The notes under the pieces were generated by a model. That model was not told where the DNA came from and did not search any database. It worked only from the letters and a program-made list of their open reading frames with translations. This document shows, piece by piece, positions 34,498 to 41,680 of a stretch of DNA of 64,000 bases. A program made the translations under genes and the position numbers. Each line of letters starts with the position of its first letter. Positions within the stretch are counted from its first letter, which is position 1. Origin of the DNA: Pyrinomonadaceae bacterium (lineage in GTDB: Bacteria; Acidobacteriota; Blastocatellia; Pyrinomonadales; Pyrinomonadaceae); contig JANQRU010000005.1 in assembly GCA_028284415.1 (NCBI GenBank), positions 372,001 to 436,000 on the forward strand, written 5' to 3'.

Positions 34498-35073
34498 CTA
34501 ATTCCTGGAGACTTCTTTTGATAGCCAACTTTTCGCAAAACTCCAATCGCGTTTTGTAGTTACTAAAGACACCTGCAAAACCTCAGCAATTTCTTCAAAT
34601 TTCATCCCTGCAAAAAATTTCATCTCAACAACCCGACTTTTTCTCTCGTCCAATTTTGCAAGACCGTCTAAAGCCTCATCCAAAGCGATCATTTCATCAG
34701 AAAGTCCGTTTGAAACAAATGTATTTTCCGCCAAAGTAATTCTTTGATTTTGTCCGCCGCGTCTCTGGCTATTTTTTGAACGGGCATAATCAACCAAAAT
34801 ATGCCTCATTGCCTGAGCCGCCACACAGAAAAAATGCGTTCTATTTTTCCATTTTTTGCTTTTGTTTGACGCCAGTTTTAAATATGCCTCGTGGATCAAT
34901 TCGGTCGTCTGGATCGTATGACCGCGATTTTGACGCTTCATAGATATTTTTGCCATTCGTCGAAGTTCCGCGTAAACAATCGGCATTAATTCATCTAAAG
35001 CTGTTTGATTACCCTCGCTCCACTGAGTAAGAAGACTTGTAACTTGTTTAGATCTGTCTCCAATCATATTCAT
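34498..35073 (-). CDS. ECF-like sigma factor 2 (TIGR02999/PF07638 type)
   Basis: 191 residues with the same layout as sigma factor 1: MPIVYAELRRMAKISM, TELIHEAYLKLASN, HFFCVAAQAMRHILVDYARS, and the sigma-4 part RVVEMKFFAGMKFEEIAEVL with SLVTTKRDWSFAKSWL. ATG 35073 is preferred: a TATAAT box at 35103-35098 lies 24 nt upstream, and a longer frame starting at a TTG (35115) would run through it. It is followed 16 nt later by kinase 2 and is divergent from the secreted-protein gene at 35359, whose promoter region carries two copies of the bipartite element. Confidence 0.9.
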   Translation of the reverse strand: MNMIGDRSKQVTSLLTQWSEGNQTALDELMPIVYAELRRMAKISMKRQNRGHTIQTTELIHEAYLKLASNKSKKWKNRTHFFCVAAQAMRHILVDYARSKNSQRRGGQNQRITLAENTFVSNGLSDEMIALDEALDGLAKLDERKSRVVEMKFFAGMKFEEIAEVLQVSLVTTKRDWSFAKSWLSKEVSRN

Positions 35074-35097
35074 TACAAAGGTTTGTGGGTGCCTTCG

Positions 35098-35103
35098 ATT
35101 ATA
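35098..35103 (-). promoter_or_regulatory. -10 box of sigma factor 2 gene
   Basis: TATAAT on the minus strand, 24 nt before the chosen ATG. It supports the shorter protein start. Confidence 0.45.
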
Positions 35104-35138
35104 GCCTAAAGCCAAATTTAAGAAAAATTTTTAATTGA

Positions 35139-35177
35139 TGATACGTTTTGCCAAAAATTTCCGTTTATGTAGATAGA
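35139..35177 (+). promoter_or_regulatory. Bipartite element, copy C
   Basis: TGATA (35139-35143), 17 nt, CCGTTTA (35161-35167), 6 nt, TAGA (35174-35177). It is followed about 60 nt later by GAGGAGA and an ATG that belongs to copy D rather than to a gene, so C and D look like a tandem duplication of promoter plus leader. Confidence 0.55.
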
Positions 35178-35247
35178 AGCATGTTTATTTCAGATGAAAT
35201 TTTAAACCGTCTGAAAAGTTAGACAGAAAAAGAGGAGAAAAGAAAAA

Positions 35248-35286
35248 TGACCTTTTTTGCTAAAAAACCTCGTTCATATAGGTAGA
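35248..35286 (+). promoter_or_regulatory. Bipartite element, copy D
   Basis: TGACC (35248-35252), 17 nt, TCGTTCA (35270-35276), 6 nt, TAGA (35283-35286). It lies 72 nt before the ATG at 35359. It is closest in sequence to copy F, sharing CCTCGTT. Confidence 0.6.
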
Positions 35287-35358
35287 GGCGTTAATTTAAT
35301 GTAAGTTTACTTCCCTATAATGCCCTAACATTTCACTAGACTAAAGAGGAGAATAAAG

Positions 35359-37296
35359 ATGAAATTTATGAAGACCAATCAATATCTATTAATTATGACG
35401 ATATTGTTTTTATTTCTTGGACTTTGCCCCCAGATAACTGAGGCGCAAACTGTAAAAGGCACTAATGTAAAAAAAGTAGAGATCGGACGAACATCTGCCA
35501 AAGAAGGAACACTTGTTCAAAGTGGTCCGAAAGAATGGACTCACTATCATGGAGATGGAAGATTGTTCGTAAAATATAGAGAAAATGGACGTGATGAATG
35601 GTCAGTTTATTTATCATCATCAAGGTTTTCGAGCGTAATAATAAACCTTTGGTTGAAAACATTTGTGATGAAGCAAGGAAATTCGGTTTTTTATTCTGGA
35701 AAAATCTTAAGCTCAAGTCTTCAAGCAACTAACGCCAACGTTAAAGCGGTGAAGTTCTATTCAAGGGCTAGCTTGACCTTAGCTCAAGCCCGAAATATTG
35801 CTGCTCAAAATGGTTGGGAATTAGCCACTCCGGCACAAGTTGTTGCAGCCTGGCAAAACAAAGGGCTAAATGCCTTTGCATACGGTATGACCAGCAATGG
35901 AACATATTGCGTCCCAATTCAGCAGAATAATGGTAGTTTCAGAAGAGGGCACAACTGCGGAGTTTCAGGCGGTAATCAAGGATTTCTATATGTTGTGAAG
36001 AATCAATCAGGAAACACGGCTTCAACTTCAACGATAAATCGCTCCGCTGCCGTTGCGAAAAAGCGTTCGCCACTAACACCAAATGAAATGGCACGGGTTA
36101 TGAAATGGATTTCAATTAAAACAAGTGCCGCCAGATTGCCGTTTTGCTGGCGACAGAGTTATGGAAGAACAGCTGGAAAACCTATGGTTTGCCAAGCTGG
36201 ATACAAGCAAGAAACTGCCGGACTTTGCTACCAGCCCTGCAAAGCGGGTGAAAAAGGTGTTGCGACATTCTGCTACAGAAATTGCCCTGCCGGATTTCGT
36301 GATGACGGACTTTATTGCGGTAAACCAAAAGCTTACGGACGTGGTGGAGGTTATCCTTGGAAAATCGGTGATAGAGTCGGAAGCCTCGATGGGGCAAGAG
36401 CCAGATGTAGTCGAGCAAATCCACAGGGATGCGAAAAATACGGAGCGATTATTTATCCAAAATGTAGAGCTGGCTTCAAGCCTGCGGGAAGTAACATCTG
36501 TAGCCCGATCTGTCCAAGCGGATATACAGACATCGGTGTATCTTGCAAAAAACCAAACTATTCCAGAGATGTGAAACCTCTAACCAGATGTGCTGGCGGA
36601 TTACAAAAAGATGGTGCATTGTGCTATCCGAAATGCCGAAATGACTATACAGGTCGCGGTCCAGTTTGCTGGCAAAATTGCCCTGTTCAACAGAATGTTG
36701 ATTGCGGAGCAGGATGTGCAACTACTAAAGGACAATGTGCCAAAGCTGTATTCAATATGACTTCTGCACCAATCATTGCAGCACTAAAAATCGCTGGTTT
36801 GGTTGCAACAGCGGGAGCTTCTTCAGCCGCAACAGGCGGAGCCGCAGCCGCAGCGAAAGGCTCGAAACTTGCCGCATCTTCACCAAAATTGATCAAGCTT
36901 GCAAGTATGCTGAGTAAAATCAAAAAGCTTTACGAAGCAAATAAACAAACGATCAAAGTTGCGGCAGGAACTTATAAAGTTGTGACGGCACTCCAATCTG
37001 AAGTCAATCTTTTCTCAAAGGAATTCGCTGATAATTTTGGCGATATGACAACACCTGAAATTGAAAAGGAAATTGACCGTAGATTTAGCAGAGAGGCTGC
37101 ACTGGCAATCAAAAAAGAATGGGCTGTTCATCACATAAGTATGAATATGGAAGCTAATACGATAACAACATCGAAAAACTTTATTAGTGTTGCAAGTGTT
37201 GCCGATCCAACAGGACTTTCAAGTGTGGTAAATGCTTTCCTTAATCCATTATGCAAAGAAAGCACACCATTCCCAACTGTCAGACCTAAATTCTAA
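35359..37296 (+). CDS. Secreted cysteine-rich multidomain protein (paralogue of 38403-40775)
   Basis: 645 residues. The signal peptide ends ITEAQ (about 30). Domain 1 (31-115, with WTHYHGDGRLFVKYRENGRD and RDEWSVYLSSSRFSSVI) and domain 2 (129-215, with NGWELATPAQVVAAWQNKGL and IQQNNGSFRRGHNCG) are nearly identical to those of the protein at 38403. A region at about 258-460 has 21 cysteines in EGF-like CPxGYTDxGxxC repeats. An Ala/Gly-rich hydrophobic stretch (about 466-500) and a helical C-terminus follow. Function is unknown; it is probably disulfide-bonded and surface or extracellular. The RBS is AGAGGAGA. It is divergent from sigma factor 2 with elements C and D upstream, so it is a likely regulon member. 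Confidence 0.8.
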   Translation: MKFMKTNQYLLIMTILFLFLGLCPQITEAQTVKGTNVKKVEIGRTSAKEGTLVQSGPKEWTHYHGDGRLFVKYRENGRDEWSVYLSSSRFSSVIINLWLKTFVMKQGNSVFYSGKILSSSLQATNANVKAVKFYSRASLTLAQARNIAAQNGWELATPAQVVAAWQNKGLNAFAYGMTSNGTYCVPIQQNNGSFRRGHNCGVSGGNQGFLYVVKNQSGNTASTSTINRSAAVAKKRSPLTPNEMARVMKWISIKTSAARLPFCWRQSYGRTAGKPMVCQAGYKQETAGLCYQPCKAGEKGVATFCYRNCPAGFRDDGLYCGKPKAYGRGGGYPWKIGDRVGSLDGARARCSRANPQGCEKYGAIIYPKCRAGFKPAGSNICSPICPSGYTDIGVSCKKPNYSRDVKPLTRCAGGLQKDGALCYPKCRNDYTGRGPVCWQNCPVQQNVDCGAGCATTKGQCAKAVFNMTSAPIIAALKIAGLVATAGASSAATGGAAAAAKGSKLAASSPKLIKLASMLSKIKKLYEANKQTIKVAAGTYKVVTALQSEVNLFSKEFADNFGDMTTPEIEKEIDRRFSREAALAIKKEWAVHHISMNMEANTITTSKNFISVASVADPTGLSSVVNAFLNPLCKESTPFPTVRPKF

Positions 37297-37403
37297 CCAT
37301 AGAAAGTTAAGAGTTATGTCGTTTTTAAAAAATCAACCTAACTCTTAACAATTTAATCACTCAAATTACTTATTTTTTGTATTTGCAAAAAAGGAGAAAG
37401 ACA

Positions 37404-38216
37404 ATGAAGTTCAATTCAATCAAACGATTTACAATTATCAACTTAGCAATAATACTTTTATTCGGCTTTAATCAAATTCACGCACAAACTGTAAAAACAA
37501 TTAAAACAAGTTCTGACAGCGATAACGATGCTGCTTCAAAAACCAAAGTTATTGAAAAAATCGTCAGAGATTATTTACTAAAAAACCCTGAAATTGTCCG
37601 CGAAGCCTTACAAGTCCTGCAAATCAAAGAAGCTAAGGAAAAACAAGAATTAGCCGCTGCTAATTTAAGGAAATTTGAAAAAGAAATCTTTGCTAATCCA
37701 AACTCACCGAGTGCCGGAAATTCAAAGGCAGAAGTTTCGATCGTTGCATTCTTTGACTACAACTGTGGTTACTGCAAAACATCTCTACCAATGTTAAATG
37801 AATTATTAGCGGAAGACTCTTCTATTCGAATCGTTTATAAAGAATATCCAATCTTAAATCAATCATCCCAACTTGCTGCAAAAGCTGCTCTTGCCGCTCA
37901 AAGACAAGGCAAATATCTAGAGTTTCATAATGCTTTGGTTAGAGTTGAGCAAATCAATGAAGAATCCATCAAGACGATTACGACTCAACTTAGCTTAGAT
38001 TATGAAAAGCTTCAAAAAGATATGAACGATGAGAAAATCAACGGCTATTTAGTCAGTAATTATAAATTAGCTTCTGATTTAAATATCCAAGGAACACCAG
38101 CTTACATAGTTGGCTCACAAATCATCCCGGGTGCGATTGATCTTAATTCTATGAAAACAATAATTGCTGAAGAACGTGCAAAAATTTCCCAAGATACAAA
38201 CGTTGGAGGAAACTAA
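37404..38216 (+). CDS. Exported DsbA-like thiol oxidoreductase
   Basis: 270 residues. A signal peptide (FTIINLAIILLFGFNQIHAQ) is followed by a helical segment (LKNPEIVREALQVLQIKEAK) as in Com1/ScsC-like DsbA proteins. The thioredoxin fold has the active site C121-G-Y-C124 in FFDYNCGYCKTSLPML, a YKEYPILNQSSQLAAKAALA helix block, and the cis-Pro loop IQGTPAYIVG. It should introduce or isomerise disulfides in the periplasm. ATG 37404 has AAGGAG upstream; an in-frame start 27 nt earlier lacks one. It sits between two cysteine-containing secreted proteins, suggesting it folds them. Confidence 0.88.
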   Translation: MKFNSIKRFTIINLAIILLFGFNQIHAQTVKTIKTSSDSDNDAASKTKVIEKIVRDYLLKNPEIVREALQVLQIKEAKEKQELAAANLRKFEKEIFANPNSPSAGNSKAEVSIVAFFDYNCGYCKTSLPMLNELLAEDSSIRIVYKEYPILNQSSQLAAKAALAAQRQGKYLEFHNALVRVEQINEESIKTITTQLSLDYEKLQKDMNDEKINGYLVSNYKLASDLNIQGTPAYIVGSQIIPGAIDLNSMKTIIAEERAKISQDTNVGGN

Positions 38217-38293
38217 ACAGCTTAATAATTTAGAGGGTAATTTAACTGTTTTATCTGCTTTATTACAAATTTTCAGTTTTATTTCCTGCCCAA

Positions 38294-38332
38294 TGAGCTT
38301 TTTTGCCGAAAAATTCCGTTATTGTAAGTAGA
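38294..38332 (+). promoter_or_regulatory. Bipartite element, copy E
   Basis: TGAGC (38294-38298), 17 nt, CCGTTAT (38316-38322), 6 nt, TAGA (38329-38332). It lies 70 nt before the chosen ATG at 38403. It shares ATTCCGTT-type sequence with copy C. Confidence 0.55.
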
Positions 38333-38402
38333 GAGCCAATTATTTATGAAGAATTATTTAGAGATTTCAGAAGAGTCAATGGAATCACTAAGGAGAAAGA
38401 AA

Positions 38403-40775
38403 ATGAGAAATACGATAATAAATCAGTTAATGTCACTAACCATTATTACACTTCTATTATTCGGGTTATTGCCACCTCAAGCCAAATCACAAACTCAGGT
38501 CAAAGGACAAAACGTGACCAAAGTTGATATCGGACGAGGATCTTCTATTGAAGGCAGGTTAGTTCAAAGCGGTGCAAAAGAATGGACTCACTATCACGCT
38601 GATGGACGGCTATTTGTGAAGTATAGAGAAACCGGACGTGATGAATGGTCAGTTTATTTAACCTCATCAAGGTTCTCAAGCGTGATAATTAACCTTTGGC
38701 TGAAAACATTTGTAATGAAACAGGGAAACTCAACTTTCTATTCCGGTAGAGTTTTGAGTTCGAGCAATGTCGCCGTTAATTCATCATCAAACAACTCAGG
38801 TAACTTAGAACAACAGTGTTTCAATGCCGTGCAAGGTAAAGTAGCCTATAATCAAGCAGGCAATAAATCCTGGAGTCCCTCCAATGTTCAGAAACTTTGT
38901 AAAGGTACGACTAACCCAGCCAATACGATCGCGTGCTTCAAAAGAGAGATTCAAAATCATAATAACTGGAGCAGGGGAGTGGAGGCGTGCAAGGCTGGAG
39001 GTACAGCAGCTACCTCAAACGTAGCTGAGGTAAAATTCTACTCAAGAAACAGCATGACCCTAGCTCAGGCTCGAAGTCTTGCGGCACAGAATGGTTGGGA
39101 GTTAGCAACACCGGCACAAGTGATCGCCGCCTGGCAAAACAGAGGGCTAAATGCCTTTGCATATGGAAGAACCAGCGATGGCAAATTCTGTGTTCCGATT
39201 CAGCAGAATAATGGTAGTTTCAGAAGAGGACACAATTGCGGAATCACGGGTGGCAATCAGGGTTTTCTATATGTTGTAAAAGACACATCGGGAACTTTAT
39301 CAACCAGTAGCAGATCAGGTGCATTATATGTTGTTCCCTCAGATCCTAGTAAATACAAAATTACTGGACCACCCAGAACTATCGGCACTAAATACGCTTT
39401 TCGCGGACTACATCTGGTATGGAATGACTCAGTGAGGCATCCGTCGCAACATGCTTTCGGACTTGGTGATGCGGTAATGATGCGTAAGGCAGCCGCACTA
39501 CAGCTAAAAACTCAGGGAAAATCAGCATCTAATGCCAATGTTAATTCTCTATTAGGATCTATTTCGCGAGATGCTACTGCTCGATTTCAATTCGCACCAT
39601 ATTTATTAAAAGTTGCTTTTGAAGCCCTTGCAACACCGAAACCTGATTCGGCACAGCTTGCTTTTCGTAAAAACTTCGCGGCTTATATGGGCTACTGGAG
39701 ATTTGAAAATGCCTTAGCTACCTTAAAACGGTGGAATTCATATAAAAAAGCAAATGAAAGATCTCAAATCAGACCAAACAATCAGGGTCCGACATTTGGA
39801 AATACTTTGCCAATGCGTCCTGCTAATGTACCTAAATTTCTAGCGTCGCATACAAATCCAATGTACATCGGAAATAAAGGGCAAGGTGCTATACGCATTC
39901 TACTTGAGCCGGCTGCCGCAGCAAGTCTCCCTGAATATAGGAACAGCGGTTTAGGCAAGTTAGGGGCAGATATGGATGCGGTCGCCGCCGGAGTAGGAAT
40001 CGGCACGACGATCGGCACTTCCGCCGCAACCTTGGGACTTGTTTCAACTGCCGTTTTTGTTCAAGGGGGATCGATAATAACTACGACGGGCGGGGGCAGT
40101 TTGATTGCAGCAATACTAAAGGCGAGTGCGATAAGCGGAAAAGCTTCGGGGCTTTCCTTAGGAGCAGCCGGTGGAATCGGCGTAGCAATCGCCGTGGCTC
40201 TGGCAGTGGTAATTGGCATTGCGATTGCCAATCAAGCAAGAACTGATGCACTAGACAGACGTTTAAAGAGAGAATTCGATCTCGGGTTTGATCCCGTAAA
40301 CGTTAATTCGTTAATCAATGACCCCAACATTTCAAAACGGGGAATCAATCGTGCCGCTGTTTTTGCTTATCTTCTCAAGATGTTGGTCGCCGATCCCGCC
40401 GATAATGGTCAGCTTACACTCAAGCAACCTGATCCGAGTACTGTAAAGCCGGGATTAAAAAAACCGGGAGTCGTTACGGTGCAACATAAAGGTGCTTATG
40501 TTTCTAATGTGGTTTTAACCTATTTGGATGAAAACAAAAAGCCTGTAAAAGTTGTTAGAAACGGACGGACTGCTGGAACAATTGATCGATTTGACATACC
40601 CGGAGAAGCCACAAATGTTCGCTTGTTTGTTGAGATGTACACAGGATTAGCCTGGAAACCAAAAGTAACATTAATTAATCGGGTATTGAGAAAAAATGAA
40701 CTGCAAAACAATTGCTTTACAACCGTGGGAACAACGATTGTCGGCAGGGGATTGAAACAATCCGTATGTAATTAA
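38403..40775 (+). CDS. Secreted multidomain protein with a C-terminal cytolysin domain 4-like region
   Basis: 790 residues. The signal peptide ends AKSQ (about 30). Domain 1 (about 32-118) and domain 2 (about 207-295) match the protein at 35359. Between them lies a cysteine-containing insert (about 136-190; CFNAVQGKVAYNQAG, LCKGTTNPANTIACF). A helical central part is followed by a long Gly/Ala-rich hydrophobic stretch (about 526-609). Residues about 690-790 resemble domain 4 of thiol-activated cytolysins: HKGAYVSN, then TGLAW (the undecapeptide core), then VGTTIVG in the place of the GTTLYP loop. ATG 38403 has AAGGAG upstream and directly begins a signal peptide; the frame upstream does not. 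Preceded by element E; a terminator follows. Confidence 0.8.
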   Translation: MRNTIINQLMSLTIITLLLFGLLPPQAKSQTQVKGQNVTKVDIGRGSSIEGRLVQSGAKEWTHYHADGRLFVKYRETGRDEWSVYLTSSRFSSVIINLWLKTFVMKQGNSTFYSGRVLSSSNVAVNSSSNNSGNLEQQCFNAVQGKVAYNQAGNKSWSPSNVQKLCKGTTNPANTIACFKREIQNHNNWSRGVEACKAGGTAATSNVAEVKFYSRNSMTLAQARSLAAQNGWELATPAQVIAAWQNRGLNAFAYGRTSDGKFCVPIQQNNGSFRRGHNCGITGGNQGFLYVVKDTSGTLSTSSRSGALYVVPSDPSKYKITGPPRTIGTKYAFRGLHLVWNDSVRHPSQHAFGLGDAVMMRKAAALQLKTQGKSASNANVNSLLGSISRDATARFQFAPYLLKVAFEALATPKPDSAQLAFRKNFAAYMGYWRFENALATLKRWNSYKKANERSQIRPNNQGPTFGNTLPMRPANVPKFLASHTNPMYIGNKGQGAIRILLEPAAAASLPEYRNSGLGKLGADMDAVAAGVGIGTTIGTSAATLGLVSTAVFVQGGSIITTTGGGSLIAAILKASAISGKASGLSLGAAGGIGVAIAVALAVVIGIAIANQARTDALDRRLKREFDLGFDPVNVNSLINDPNISKRGINRAAVFAYLLKMLVADPADNGQLTLKQPDPSTVKPGLKKPGVVTVQHKGAYVSNVVLTYLDENKKPVKVVRNGRTAGTIDRFDIPGEATNVRLFVEMYTGLAWKPKVTLINRVLRKNELQNNCFTTVGTTIVGRGLKQSVCN

Positions 40776-40861
40776 TGAACTATTATAGAATCCGAACCAA
40801 GCTCAATTTAGAGAAGATTCTAGGATTAATACTTCGCATAAAAGTGAATTTTTACAGGCTC

Positions 40862-40890
40862 AGCCATTGCATTCCGCAATGGCTTTTTTT
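40862..40890 (+). terminator. Rho-independent terminator after the cytolysin-like gene
   Basis: Perfect 9-bp stem AGCCATTGC/GCAATGGCT with a 5-nt loop (40862-40884), then TTTTTTT. It lies between convergent genes. Confidence 0.85.
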
Positions 40891-40894
40891 CCCT

Positions 40895-41668
40895 TCAGAC
40901 AGTCATCCCACCATCAACAACGATTGTTTGTCCTGTTATGTAACTCGAAGCATCGCTGGCAAGAAAAACCGCTGTTCCTTTGAGTTCACCTTCATTTCCG
41001 ATGCGTGGAATTGGATTAGATTCTTGGATTGAACTTTCGTACAGATCAATAACTTTATCAGCTAGGCGTGAATGAAAAAATCCCGGTGCAATGGCGTTTA
41101 CACGAATCCCCTTTCGCCCCCAGCTAGCGGCAAGTTCTCGAGTTAACCCAATCAAACCTGCTTTGCTTGCAACGTAACCTGCGTAGTAAGGTCCATTTGC
41201 TGATGAAGTCATTCCCGAAATTGAGGCAATGTTGATAATCGAACCACTTTCGTGTTTGAGCATTTCTTTTCCAACTGCCTGTGCAAACAAGAAACATCCC
41301 GTTAAATTTACATCAATTACTTTTTGCCATTGCTCAATCGTCATATCTTCAGGCATTGCTCCCCAAGAAACACCTGCGTTATTTATCAAAATATCAATCT
41401 TGCCAAAATGCTTAACCGTTTCATCAACAACATCTTGTACATTTTCTTGTTTGGAAACATCACAAAGTTTTGCGTGAACGTGAAAACCTTTTGCTCTGAA
41501 TTCCTCAACTGTTTCGGTCAACCATTCTTCACGCCTTGCACAGAGCATCAAATTCGCTCCTGCCTCAGCTAGACCCTCTGCCATTTCTTTACCGATGCCG
41601 CGCGAGCCACCCGTTACGATTGCTGTTTTTTCACTTAAATCAAATAAATCTTTTATATGTTTTACCAT
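40895..41668 (-). CDS. SDR-family oxidoreductase (gluconate 5-/glucose 1-dehydrogenase-like)
   Basis: 257 residues, complete [22 protein letters not shown] (NAD(P) site), [21 protein letters not shown], the catalytic [26 protein letters not shown] and a C-terminal [11 protein letters not shown]. The cofactor loop has an Arg pair (CARREEW), suggesting NADP preference. The substrate is not determined. It lies 12 nt downstream of kinase 3 and may be co-transcribed with that module. Confidence 0.88.
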   Translation of the reverse strand: MVKHIKDLFDLSEKTAIVTGGSRGIGKEMAEGLAEAGANLMLCARREEWLTETVEEFRAKGFHVHAKLCDVSKQENVQDVVDETVKHFGKIDILINNAGVSWGAMPEDMTIEQWQKVIDVNLTGCFLFAQAVGKEMLKHESGSIINIASISGMTSSANGPYYAGYVASKAGLIGLTRELAASWGRKGIRVNAIAPGFFHSRLADKVIDLYESSIQESNPIPRIGNEGELKGTAVFLASDASSYITGQTIVVDGGMTV

Positions 41669-41680
41669 TTGTTTTATTTA

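Noticed and set aside
36125..36574. 149-codon frame inside the cysteine-rich secreted protein gene
   Set aside because: It lies entirely in another frame of a gene with a clear leader peptide and domains; it has no leader, ribosome site or family of its own.
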